From: Hippasteria phrygiana
Lineage: Eukaryota > Echinodermata > Asteroidea > Valvatida > Goniasteridae
Assembly (NCBI GenBank): GCA_037893225.1
Contig: JAZGUH010000103.1
Span: 3,658,001 to 3,722,000 of the forward strand
Direction: 5' to 3'
DNA: 64,000 nucleotides
This document shows positions 23,831 through 36,348 of the stretch, one piece after another. The notes below the pieces were generated by a model. The model saw only the letters and a list, made by a program, of their open reading frames with translations. It did no database searches and was not told the origin of the DNA. Positions within the stretch are counted from its first letter, which is position 1, and every line of letters starts with the position of its first letter. The translations under genes and the position numbers were made by a program.

Positions 23831-26607
23831 TTGGTGAATATCCCATTCAATTATGAACAGGGAAAGGAGAGGCGTTCATCTGAAAATTTGGCAAACGTTA
23901 AGCAGCCACAATGCAGTAAACGGGAGAACGCACACAGAGTTCACGGGAAGAAATTTGTTGCGAGGTTTCAACTTTCTCGAAGAGTTCTAACGCTGCGGCG
24001 ATGGTCTCAAATTGTTGCGCTAGATCTAAGCTACCCATACGTGTGTAAATTACTGGATTTGGTCAATATCCCATTCAATTATGAACAGGGAAAGGAGGGG
24101 CGTTCATCTGAAAATGTGGCAAACGTTAAGCAGTCACAATGCAGTAAACGGAAGAACGCACACAGAGTTCACAGAAGGAAATTTGTTGCGAGGTTTGAAT
24201 TTTCTTGAAGAGTTCTAACGCTGTGAAGTTGGCGATGGTCTCAAATTGTTGCGCTATATCTAAGCTACCCATACGTGTAAAAATTACTGGATTTGGTGAA
24301 TATACCATTCAATTATGAACAGGGAAAGGAGAGGCGTTCATCTGAAAATTTGGCAAACGTTAAGCAGCCACAATGCAGTAAACGGGAGAACGCACACAGA
24401 GTTCACGGGAAGAAATTTGTTGCGAGGTTTCAACTTTCTCGAAGAGTTCTAACGCTGCGGCGATGGTCTCAAAGTGTTGCGCTAGATCTAAGCTACCCAT
24501 ACGTGTGTAAATTACTGGATTTGGTCAATATCCCATTCAATTATGAACAGGGAAAGGAGGGGCGTTCATCTGAAAATGTGGCAAACGTTAAGCAGTCACA
24601 ATGCAGTAAACGGAAGAACGCACACAGAGTTCACAGAAGAAAAATTGTTGCGAGGTTTGAAATTTCTCGAAGAGTTCTAACGCTGTGAAGCTTGCGATGG
24701 TCTCAAATTGTTGCGCTAGATCTAAGCTACCCATACGTGTAAACATTACTGGATTTGGTCAATATACCATTCAATTATGAACAGGGAAAGGAGGGGCGTT
24801 CATCTGAAAATTTGGCAAACGTTAAGCAGCCACAAGCAGTAAACGGAAGAACGCACACAGAGTTCATGGGAAAAAAATTGTTGCGAGGTTTGAATTTTCT
24901 CGAAGAGTTCTCACGCTATGAAGCTGGCGATGGTCTCAAATTGTTGCGCTAGATCTAAGCTACCCATACGTGTGAAAATTACTGGATTTGGTCATTACCC
25001 CATTCAATTATGAACAGGGAAAGGAGGGGCGTTCATCTGAAAATGTGACAAACGTTAAGCAGTCACAATGCAGTAAACGGAAGAACGCACACAGAGTTCA
25101 CAGAAGGAAATTTGTTGCGAGGTTTGAATTTTCTTGAAGAGTTCTAACGCTGTGAAGCTGGCGATGGTCTCAAATTGTTGCGCTATATCTAAGCTACCCA
25201 TACGTGTAAAAATTACTGGATTTGGTGAATATCCCATTCAATTATGAACAGGGAAAGGAGAGGCGTTCATCTGAAAATTTGGCAAACGTTAAGCAGCCAC
25301 AATGCAGTAAACGGGAGAACGCACACAGAGTTCACGGGAAGAAATTTGTTGCGAGGTTTCAACTTTCTCGAAGAGTTCTAACGCTGCGGCGATGGTCTCA
25401 AATTGTTGCGCTAGATCTAAGCTACCCATACGTGTGTAAATTACTGGATTTGGTCAATATCCCATTCAATTATGAACAGGGAAAGGAGGGGCGTTCATCT
25501 GAAAATGTGGCAAACGTTAAGCAGTCACAATGCAGTAAACGGAAGAACGCACACAGAGTTCACAGAAGGAAATTTGTTGCGAGGTTTGAATTTTCTTGAA
25601 GAGTTCTAACGCTGTGAAGTTGGCGATGGTCTCAAATTGTTGCGCTATATCTAAGCTACCCATACGTGTAAAAATTACTGGATTTGGTGAATATACCATT
25701 CAATTATGAACAGGGAAAGGAGAGGCGTTCATCTGAAAATTTGGCAAACGTTAAGCAGCCACAATGCAGTAAACGGGAGAACGCACACAGAGTTGACGGG
25801 AAGAAATTTGTTGCGAGGTTTCAACTTTCTCGAAGAGTTCTAACGCTGCGGCGATGGTCTCAAATTGTTGCGCTAGATCTAAGCTACCCATACGTGTGTA
25901 AATTACTGGATTTGGTCAATATCCCATTCAATTATGAACAGGGAAAGGAGGGGCGTTCATCTGAAAATGTGGCAAACGTTAAGCAGTCACAATGCAGTAA
26001 ACGGAAGAACGCACACAGAGTTCACAGAAGGAAATTTGTTGCGAGGTTTGAATTTTCTTGAAGAGTTCTAACGCTGTGAAGTTGGCGATGGTCTCAAATT
26101 GTTGCGCTATATCTAAGCTACCCATACGTGTAAAAATTACTGGATTTGGTGAATATACCATTCAATTATGAACAGGGAAAGGAGAGGCGTTCATCTGAAA
26201 ATTTGGCAAACGTTAAGCAGCCACAATGCAGTAAACGGGAGAACGCACACAGAGTTCACGGGAAGAAATTTGTTGCGAGGTTTCAACTTTCTCGAAGAGT
26301 TCTAACGCTGCGGCGATGGTCTCAAATTGTTGCGCTAGATCTAAGCTACCCATACGTGTGTAAATTACTGGATTTGGTCAATATCCCATTCAATTATGAA
26401 CAGGGAAAGGAGAGGCGTTCATCTGAAAATTTGGCAAACGTTAAGCAGCCACAATGCAGTAAACGGGAGAACGCACACAGAGTTCACGGGAAGAAATTTG
26501 TTGCGAGGTTTGAAATTTCTGGAAGAGTTCTAACGCTGTGAAGCTTGCGATGGTCTCAAATTGTTGCGCTATATCTAAGCTACCCATACGTGTAAAAATT
26601 ACTGGAT
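23831..26607 (+). repeat. 2777-bp 12-mer block, copy 1 (hexamer plus modified hexamer)
   Basis: It consists of a standard 1391-bp hexamer (aS at 24474) followed by a 1386-bp hexamer, a1-b-aG-b-a2-(a/c' hybrid). The hybrid monomer near 26374-26607 begins like 'a' (ggagaggcg, ttcacggg) and ends like c' (gaaatttctgg, gcttgcg). Its last part here reads gctatatct, whereas copy 2 reads gctagacct. The aG marker is at 25795. Confidence 0.88.
26050..26062 (+). promoter_or_regulatory. HSE-like motif, b-monomer version (example)
   Basis: gaattttcttgaa keeps GAA-TTC-GAA with 2-bp gaps. The c-to-t change that defines b falls in the second spacer and leaves all nine core bases intact. Confidence 0.33.
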
Positions 26608-29384
26608 TTGGTGAATATCCCATTCAATTATGAACAGGGAAAGGAGAGGCGTTCATCTGAAAATTTGGCAAACGTTAAGCAGCCACAATGCAGTAAACGG
26701 GAGAACGCACACAGAGTTCACGGGAAGAAATTTGTTGCGAGGTTTCAACTTTCTCGAAGAGTTCTAACGCTGCGGCGATGGTCTCAAATTGTTGCGCTAG
26801 ATCTAAGCTACCCATACGTGTGTAAATTACTGGATTTGGTCAATATCCCATTCAATTATGAACAGGGAAAGGAGGGGCGTTCATCTGAAAATGTGGCAAA
26901 CGTTAAGCAGTCACAATGCAGTAAACGGAAGAACGCACACAGAGTTCACAGAAGGAAATTTGTTGCGAGGTTTGAATTTTCTTGAAGAGTTCTAACGCTG
27001 TGAAGTTGGCGATGGTCTCAAATTGTTGCGCTATATCTAAGCTACCCATACGTGTAAAAATTACTGGATTTGGTGAATATACCATTCAATTATGAACAGG
27101 GAAAGGAGAGGCGTTCATCTGAAAATTTGGCAAACGTTAAGCAGCCACAATGCAGTAAACGGGAGAACGCACACAGAGTTCACGGGAAGAAATTTGTTGC
27201 GAGGTTTCAACTTTCTCGAAGAGTTCTAACGCTGCGGCGATGGTCTCAAAGTGTTGCGCTAGATCTAAGCTACCCATACGTGTGTAAATTACTGGATTTG
27301 GTCAATATCCCATTCAATTATGAACAGGGAAAGGAGGGGCGTTCATCTGAAAATGTGGCAAACGTTAAGCAGTCACAATGCAGTAAACGGAAGAACGCAC
27401 ACAGAGTTCACAGAAGAAAAATTGTTGCGAGGTTTGAAATTTCTCGAAGAGTTCTAACGCTGTGAAGCTTGCGATGGTCTCAAATTGTTGCGCTAGATCT
27501 AAGCTACCCATACGTGTAAACATTACTGGATTTGGTCAATATACCATTCAATTATGAACAGGGAAAGGAGGGGCGTTCATCTGAAAATTTGGCAAACGTT
27601 AAGCAGCCACAAGCAGTAAACGGAAGAACGCACACAGAGTTCATGGGAAAAAAATTGTTGCGAGGTTTGAATTTTCTCGAAGAGTTCTCACGCTATGAAG
27701 CTGGCGATGGTCTCAAATTGTTGCGCTAGATCTAAGCTACCCATACGTGTGAAAATTACTGGATTTGGTCATTACCCCATTCAATTATGAACAGGGAAAG
27801 GAGGGGCGTTCATCTGAAAATGTGACAAACGTTAAGCAGTCACAATGCAGTAAACGGAAGAACGCACACAGAGTTCACAGAAGGAAATTTGTTGCGAGGT
27901 TTGAATTTTCTTGAAGAGTTCTAACGCTGTGAAGCTGGCGATGGTCTCAAATTGTTGCGCTATATCTAAGCTACCCATACGTGTAAAAATTACTGGATTT
28001 GGTGAATATCCCATTCAATTATGAACAGGGAAAGGAGAGGCGTTCATCTGAAAATTTGGCAAACGTTAAGCAGCCACAATGCAGTAAACGGGAGAACGCA
28101 CACAGAGTTCACGGGAAGAAATTTGTTGCGAGGTTTCAACTTTCTCGAAGAGTTCTAACGCTGCGGCGATGGTCTCAAATTGTTGCGCTAGATCTAAGCT
28201 ACCCATACGTGTGTAAATTACTGGATTTGGTCAATATCCCATTCAATTATGAACAGGGAAAGGAGGGGCGTTCATCTGAAAATGTGGCAAACGTTAAGCA
28301 GTCACAATGCAGTAAACGGAAGAACGCACACAGAGTTCACAGAAGGAAATTTGTTGCGAGGTTTGAATTTTCTTGAAGAGTTCTAACGCTGTGAAGTTGG
28401 CGATGGTCTCAAATTGTTGCGCTATATCTAAGCTACCCATACGTGTAAAAATTACTGGATTTGGTGAATATACCATTCAATTATGAACAGGGAAAGGAGA
28501 GGCGTTCATCTGAAAATTTGGCAAACGTTAAGCAGCCACAATGCAGTAAACGGGAGAACGCACACAGAGTTGACGGGAAGAAATTTGTTGCGAGGTTTCA
28601 ACTTTCTCGAAGAGTTCTAACGCTGCGGCGATGGTCTCAAATTGTTGCGCTAGATCTAAGCTACCCATACGTGTGTAAATTACTGGATTTGGTCAATATC
28701 CCATTCAATTATGAACAGGGAAAGGAGGGGCGTTCATCTGAAAATGTGGCAAACGTTAAGCAGTCACAATGCAGTAAACGGAAGAACGCACACAGAGTTC
28801 ACAGAAGGAAATTTGTTGCGAGGTTTGAATTTTCTTGAAGAGTTCTAACGCTGTGAAGTTGGCGATGGTCTCAAATTGTTGCGCTATATCTAAGCTACCC
28901 ATACGTGTAAAAATTACTGGATTTGGTGAATATACCATTCAATTATGAACAGGGAAAGGAGAGGCGTTCATCTGAAAATTTGGCAAACGTTAAGCAGCCA
29001 CAATGCAGTAAACGGGAGAACGCACACAGAGTTCACGGGAAGAAATTTGTTGCGAGGTTTCAACTTTCTCGAAGAGTTCTAACGCTGCGGCGATGGTCTC
29101 AAATTGTTGCGCTAGATCTAAGCTACCCATACGTGTGTAAATTACTGGATTTGGTCAATATCCCATTCAATTATGAACAGGGAAAGGAGAGGCGTTCATC
29201 TGAAAATTTGGCAAACGTTAAGCAGCCACAATGCAGTAAACGGGAGAACGCACACAGAGTTCACGGGAAGAAATTTGTTGCGAGGTTTGAAATTTCTGGA
29301 AGAGTTCTAACGCTGTGAAGCTTGCGATGGTCTCAAATTGTTGCGCTAGACCTAAGCTACCCATACGTGTAAACATTACTGGAT
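26608..29384 (+). repeat. 2777-bp 12-mer block, copy 2
   Basis: Matching with copy 1 starts at about 26547 (partner 23770) and ends near 29350, where this copy first shows the c' marker gctagacct (c at 29351). Every diagnostic site I compared between the copies coincides, including aS at 27251 and aG at 28572. It is a recent tandem duplication of twelve monomers. Confidence 0.88.
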
Positions 29385-29852
29385 TTGGTCAATATACCAT
29401 TCAATTATGAACAGGGAAAGGAGGGGCGTTCATCTGAAAATTTGGCAAACGTTAAGCAGCCACAATGCAGTAAACGGAAGAACGCATACAGAGTTCATGG
29501 GAAAAAATTTGTTGCGAGGTTTGAATTTTCTCGAAGAGTTCTCACGCTATGAAGCTGGCGATGGTCTCAAATTGTTGCGCTAGATCTAAGCTACCCATAC
29601 GTGTGAAAATTACTGGATTTGGTAATTACCCCATTCAATTATGAACAGGGAAAGGAGGGGCTTTCATCTGAAAATTTGGCAAACGTTAAGCAGCCACAAT
29701 GCAGTAAACGGAAGAACGCACACAGAGTTCATGGGAAAAAATTTGTTGCGAGGTTTGAATTTTCTTGAAGAGTTCTAACGCTGTGAAGCTGGCGATGGTC
29801 TCAAATTGTTGCGCTATATCTAAGCTACCCATACGTGTAAAAATTACTGGAT
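29385..29852 (+). repeat. d'-e' dimer (468 bp)
   Basis: This is the first appearance of d' (acgcatacag near 29485, without the ccacaagcag deletion) followed by e' (ggtaattacccc near 29620, gggctttcat near 29657). Together with the preceding a/c' hybrid it foreshadows the c'-d' and d''-e' orders that dominate after 39 kb. Confidence 0.82.
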
Positions 29853-31244
29853 TTGGTGAATATCCCATTCAATTATGAACAGGGAAAGGAGAGGCGTTCA
29901 TCTGAAAATTTGGCAAACGTTAAGCAGCCACAATGCAGTAAACGGGAGAACGCACACAGAGTTCACGGGAAGAAATTTGTTGCGAGGTTTCAACTTTCTC
30001 GAAGAGTTCTAACGCTGCGGCGATGGTCTCAAATTGTTGCGCTAGATCTAAGCTACCCATACGTGTGTAAATTACTGGATTTGGTCAATATCCCATTCAA
30101 TTATGAACAGGGAAAGGAGGGGCGTTCATCTGAAAATGTGGCAAACGTAAAGCAGTCACAATGCAGTAAACGGAAGAACGCAAACAGAGTTCACAGAAGG
30201 AAATTTGTTGCGAGGTTTGAATTTTCTTGAAGAGTCCTAACGCTGTGAAGTTGGCGATGGTCTCAAATTGTTGCGCTATATCTAAGCTACCCATACGTGT
30301 AAAAATTACTGGATTTGGTGAATATACCATTCAATTATGAACAGGGAAAGGAGAGGCGTTCATCTGAAAATTTGGCAAACGTTAAGCAGCCACAATGCAG
30401 TAAACGGGAGAACGCACACAGAGTTCACGGGAAGAAATTTGTTGCGAGGTTTCAACTTTCTCGAAGAGTTCTAACGCTGCGGCGATGGTCTCAAAGTGTT
30501 GCGCTAGATCTAAGCTACCCATACGTGTGTAAATTACTGGATTTGGTCAATATCCCATTCAATTATGAACAGGGAAAGGAGGGGCGTTCATCTGAAAATG
30601 TGGCAAACGTTAAGCAGTCACAATGCAGTAAACGGAAGAACGCACACAGAGTTCACAGAAGAAAAATTGTTGCGAGGTTTGAAATTTCTCGAAGAGTTCT
30701 AACGCTGTGAAGCTTGCGATGGTCTCAAATTGTTGCGCTAGATCTAAGCTACCCATACGTGTAAACATTACTGGATTTGGTCAATATACCATTCAATTAT
30801 GAACAGGGAAAGGAGGGGCGTTCATCTGAAAATTTGGCAAACGTTAAGCAGCCACAAGCAGTAAACGGAAGAACGCACACAGAGTTCATGGGAAAAAAAA
30901 TTGTTGCGAGGTTTGAATTTTCTCGAAGAGTTCTCACGCTATGAAGCTGGCGATGGTCTCAAATTGTTGCGCTAGATCTAAGCTACCCATACGTGTGAAA
31001 ATTACTGGATTTGGTCATTACCCCATTCAATTATGAACAGGGAAAGGAGGGGCGTTCATCTGAAAATGTGACAAACGTTAAGCAGTCACAATGCAGTAAA
31101 CGGAATAACGCACACAGAGTTCACAGAAGGAAATTTGTTGCGAGGTTTGAATTTTCTTGAAGAGTTCTAACGCTGTGAAGCTGGCGATGGTCTCAAATTG
31201 TTGCGCTATATCTAAGCTACCCATACGTGTAAAAATTACCGGAT
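29853..31244 (+). repeat. Hexamer HOR a1-b-aS-c-d-e (1392 bp), A8 variant
   Basis: This is the standard hexamer order, one base longer because the d monomer has eight A at 30893-30900 instead of seven. The b monomer carries acgtaaag (a at 30149) in place of acgttaag, and e has ggaataacg near 31106. All three changes recur 5104 bp later. The t-to-c change at 31240 is private to this copy. Confidence 0.87.
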
Positions 31245-32635
31245 TTGGTGAATATCCCATTCAATTATGAACAGGGAAAGGAGAGGCGTTCATCTGAAAA
31301 TTTGGCAAACGTTAAGCAGCCACAATGCAGTAAACGGGAGAACGCACACAGAGTTCACGGGAAGAAATTTGTTGCGAGGTTTCAACTTTCTCGAAGAGTT
31401 CTAACGCTGCGGCGATGGTCTCAAATTGTTGCGCTAGATCTAAGCTACCCATACGTGTGTAAATTACTGGATTTGGTCAATATCCCATTCAATTATGAAC
31501 AGGGAAAGGAGGGGCGTTCATCTGAAAATGTGGCAAACGTTAAGCAGTCACAATGCAGTAAACGGAAGAACGCACACAGAGTTCACAGAAGGAAATTTGT
31601 TGCGAGGTTTGAATTTTCTTGAAGAGTTCTAACGCTGTGAAGTTGGCGATGGTCTCAAATTGTTGCGCTATATCTAAGCTACCCATACGTGTAAAAATTA
31701 CTGGATTTGGTGAATATACCATTCAATTATGAACAGGGAAAGGAGAGGCGTTCATCTGAAAATTTGGCAAACGTTAAGCAGCCACAATGCAGTAAACGGG
31801 AGAACGCACACAGAGTTCACGGGAAGAAATTTGTTGCGAGGTTTCAACTTTCTCGAAGAGTTCTAACGCTGCGGCGATGGTCTCAAAGTGTTGCGCTAGA
31901 TCTAAGCTACCCATACGTGTGTAAATTACTGGATTTGGTCAATATCCCATTCAATTATGAACAGGGAAAGGAGGGGCGTTCATCTGAAAATGTGGCAAAC
32001 GTTAAGCAGTCACAATGCAGTAAACGGAAGAACGCACACAGAGTTCACAGAAGAAAAATTGTTGCGAGGTTTGAAATTTCTCGAAGAGTTCTAACGCTGT
32101 GAAGCTTGCGATGGTCTCAAATTGTTGCGCTAGATCTAAGCTACCCATACGTGTAAACATTACTGGATTTGGTCAATATACCATTCAATTATGAACAGGG
32201 AAAGGAGGGGCGTTCATCTGAAAATTTGGCAAACGTTAAGCAGCCACAAGCAGTAAACGGAAGAACGCACACAGAGTTCATGGGAAAAAAATTGTTGCGA
32301 GGTTTGAATTTTCTCGAAGAGTTCTCACGCTATGAAGCTGGCGATGGTCTCAAATTGTTGCGCTAGATCTAAGCTACCCATACGTGTGAAAATTACTGGA
32401 TTTGGTCATTACCCCATTCAATTATGAACAGGGAAAGGAGGGGCGTTCATCTGAAAATGTGACAAACGTTAAGCAGTCACAATGCAGTAAACGGAAGAAC
32501 GCACACAGAGTTCACAGAAGGAAATTTGTTGCGAGGTTTGAATTTTCTTGAAGAGTTCTAACGCTGTGAAGCTGGCGATGGTCTCAAATTGTTGCGCTAT
32601 ATCTAAGCTACCCATACGTGTAAAAATTACTGGAT
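31245..32635 (+). repeat. Hexamer HOR a1-b-aS-c-d-e (1391 bp)
   Basis: This is a consensus hexamer with aS at 31888 and ccacaagcag near 32243. It belongs to the first copy of the 5104-bp duplication (partner 36349-37739). Confidence 0.88.
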
Positions 32636-34026
32636 TTGGTGAATATCCCATTCAATTATGAACAGGGAAAGGAGAGGCGTTCATCTGAAAATTTGGCAAA
32701 CGTTAAGCAGCCACAATGCAGTAAACGGGAGAACGCACACAGAGTTCACGGGAAGAAATTTGTTGCGAGGTTTCAACTTTCTCGAAGAGTTCTAACGCTG
32801 CGGCGATGGTCTCAAATTGTTGCGCTAGATCTAAGCTACCCATACGTGTGTAAATTACTGGATTTGGTCAATATCCCATTCAATTATGAACAGGGAAAGG
32901 AGGGGCGTTCATCTGAAAATGTGGCAAACGTTAAGCAGTCACAATGCAGTAAACGGAAGAACGCACACAGAGTTCACAGAAGGAAATTTGTTGCGAGGTT
33001 TGAATTTTCTTGAAGAGTTCTAACGCTGTGAAGTTGGCGATGGTCTCAAATTGTTGCGCTATATCTAAGCTACCCATACGTGTAAAAATTACTGGATTTG
33101 GTGAATATACCATTCAATTATGAACAGGGAAAGGAGAGGCGTTCATCTGAAAATTTGGCAAACGTTAAGCAGCCACAATGCAGTAAACGGGAGAACGCAC
33201 ACAGAGTTCACGGGAAGAAATTTGTTGCGAGGTTTCAACTTTCTCGAAGAGTTCTAACGCTGCGGCGATGGTCTCAAAGTGTTGCGCTAGATCTAAGCTA
33301 CCCATACGTGTGTAAATTACTGGATTTGGTCAATATCCCATTCAATTATGAACAGGGAAAGGAGGGGCGTTCATCTGAAAATGTGGCAAACGTTAAGCAG
33401 TCACAATGCAGTAAACGGAAGAACGCACACAGAGTTCACAGAAGAAAAATTGTTGCGAGGTTTGAAATTTCTCGAAGAGTTCTAACGCTGTGAAGCTTGC
33501 GATGGTCTCAAATTGTTGCGCTAGATCTAAGCTACCCATACGTGTAAACATTACTGGATTTGGTCAATATACCATTCAATTATGAACAGGGAAAGGAGGG
33601 GCGTTCATCTGAAAATTTGGCAAACGTTAAGCAGCCACAAGCAGTAAACGGAAGAACGCACACAGAGTTCATGGGAAAAAAATTGTTGCGAGGTTTGAAT
33701 TTTCTCGAAGAGTTCTCACGCTATGAAGCTGGCGATGGTCTCAAATTGTTGCGCTAGATCTAAGCTACCCATACGTGTGAAAATTACTGGATTTGGTCAT
33801 TACCCCATTCAATTATGAACAGGGAAAGGAGGGGCGTTCATCTGAAAATGTGACAAACGTTAAGCAGTCACAATGCAGTAAACGGAAGAACGCACACAGA
33901 GTTCACAGAAGGAAATTTGTTGCGAGGTTTGAATTTTCTTGAAGAGTTCTAACGCTGTGAAGCTGGCGATGGTCTCAAATTGTTGCGCTATATCTAAGCT
34001 ACCCATACGTGTAAAAATTACTGGAT
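32636..34026 (+). repeat. Hexamer HOR a1-b-aS-c-d-e (1391 bp)
   Basis: This is a consensus hexamer with aS at 33279. Its 5104-bp partner at 37740 carries aG in place of aS, so one of the two partners was altered after the block duplicated. Confidence 0.87.
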
Positions 34027-34956
34027 TTGGTGAATATCCCATTCAATTATGAACAGGGAAAGGAGAGGCGTTCATCTGAAAATTTGGCAAACGTTAAGCA
34101 GCCACAATGCAGTAAACGGGAGAACGCACACAGAGTTCACGGGAAGAAATTTGTTGCGAGGTTTCAACTTTCTCGAAGAGTTCTAACGCTGCGGCGATGG
34201 TCTCAAATTGTTGCGCTAGATCTAAGCTACCCATACGTGTGTAAATTACTGGATTTGGTCAATATCCCATTCAATTATGAACAGGGAAAGGAGGGGCGTT
34301 CATCTGAAAATGTGGCAAACGTAAAGCAGTCACAATGCAGTAAACGGAAGAACGCACACAGAGTTCACAGAAGAAAAATTGTTGCGAGGTTTGAAATTTC
34401 TCGAAGAGTTCTAACGCTGTGAAGCTTGCGATGGTCTCAAATTGTTGCGCTAGATCTAAGCTACCCATACGTGTAAACATTACTGGATTTGGTCAATATA
34501 CCATTCAATTATGAACAGGGAAAGGAGGGGCGTTCATCTGAAAATTTGGCAAACGTTAAGCAGCCACAAGCAGTAAACGGAAGAACGCACACAGAGTTCA
34601 TGGGAAAAAAAATTGTTGCGAGGTTTGAATTTTCTCGAAGAGTTCTCACGCTATGAAGCTGGCGATGGTCTCAAATTGTTGCGCTAGATCTAAGCTACCC
34701 ATACGTGTGAAAATTACTGGATTTGGTAATTACCCCATTCAATTATGAACAGGGAAAGGAGGGGCTTTCATCTGAAAATTTGGCAAACGTTAAGCAGCCA
34801 CAATGCAGTAAACGGAAGAACGCACACAGAGTTCATGGGAAAAAATTTGTTGCGAGGTTTGAATTTTCTTGAAGAGTTCTAACGCTGTGAAGCTGGCGAT
34901 GGTCTCAAATTGTTGCGCTATATCTAAGCTACCCATACGTGTAAAAATTACTGGAT
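34027..34956 (+). repeat. Tetramer a1-c-d-e' (930 bp)
   Basis: The b-aS pair is missing: a1 is joined directly to c, whose first part carries the b-derived acgtaaag (a at 34323). It is followed by d with eight A (34605-34612) and e' with gggctttcat. It looks like a recombinant of a hexamer with the block now at 29385-31244, and it forms the boundary between the two copies of the 5104-bp duplication. Confidence 0.82.
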
Positions 34957-36348
34957 TTGGTGAATATCCCATTCAATTATGAACAGGGAAAGGAGAGGCG
35001 TTCATCTGAAAATTTGGCAAACGTTAAGCAGCCACAATGCAGTAAACGGGAGAACGCACACAGAGTTCACGGGAAGAAATTTGTTGCGAGGTTTCAACTT
35101 TCTCGAAGAGTTCTAACGCTGCGGCGATGGTCTCAAATTGTTGCGCTAGATCTAAGCTACCCATACGTGTGTAAATTACTGGATTTGGTCAATATCCCAT
35201 TCAATTATGAACAGGGAAAGGAGGGGCGTTCATCTGAAAATGTGGCAAACGTAAAGCAGTCACAATGCAGTAAACGGAAGAACGCAAACAGAGTTCACAG
35301 AAGGAAATTTGTTGCGAGGTTTGAATTTTCTTGAAGAGTCCTAACGCTGTGAAGTTGGCGATGGTCTCAAATTGTTGCGCTATATCTAAGCTACCCATAC
35401 GTGTAAAAATTACTGGATTTGGTGAATATACCATTCAATTATGAACAGGGAAAGGAGAGGCGTTCATCTGAAAATTTGGCAAACGTTAAGCAGCCACAAT
35501 GCAGTAAACGGGAGAACGCACACAGAGTTCACGGGAAGAAATTTGTTGCGAGGTTTCAACTTTCTCGAAGAGTTCTAACGCTGCGGCGATGGTCTCAAAG
35601 TGTTGCGCTAGATCTAAGCTACCCATACGTGTGTAAATTACTGGATTTGGTCAATATCCCATTCAATTATGAACAGGGAAAGGAGGGGCGTTCATCTGAA
35701 AATGTGGCAAACGTTAAGCAGTCACAATGCAGTAAACGGAAGAACGCACACAGAGTTCACAGAAGAAAAATTGTTGCGAGGTTTGAAATTTCTCGAAGAG
35801 TTCTAACGCTGTGAAGCTTGCGATGGTCTCAAATTGTTGCGCTAGATCTAAGCTACCCATACGTGTAAACATTACTGGATTTGGTCAATATACCATTCAA
35901 TTATGAACAGGGAAAGGAGGGGCGTTCATCTGAAAATTTGGCAAACGTTAAGCAGCCACAAGCAGTAAACGGAAGAACGCACACAGAGTTCATGGGAAAA
36001 AAAATTGTTGCGAGGTTTGAATTTTCTCGAAGAGTTCTCACGCTATGAAGCTGGCGATGGTCTCAAATTGTTGCGCTAGATCTAAGCTACCCATACGTGT
36101 GAAAATTACTGGATTTGGTCATTACCCCATTCAATTATGAACAGGGAAAGGAGGGGCGTTCATCTGAAAATGTGACAAACGTTAAGCAGTCACAATGCAG
36201 TAAACGGAATAACGCACACAGAGTTCACAGAAGGAAATTTGTTGCGAGGTTTGAATTTTCTTGAAGAGTTCTAACGCTGTGAAGCTGGCGATGGTCTCAA
36301 ATTGTTGCGCTATATCTAAGCTACCCATACGTGTAAAAATTACTGGAT
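34957..36348 (+). repeat. Hexamer HOR a1-b-aS-c-d-e (1392 bp), A8 variant, duplicate
   Basis: This is the 5104-bp partner of 29853-31244. It shares acgtaaag (a at 35253), the eight-A run (35997-36004) and ggaataacg near 36210, and differs at 36344 (t, where the partner has c at 31240). Confidence 0.88.
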
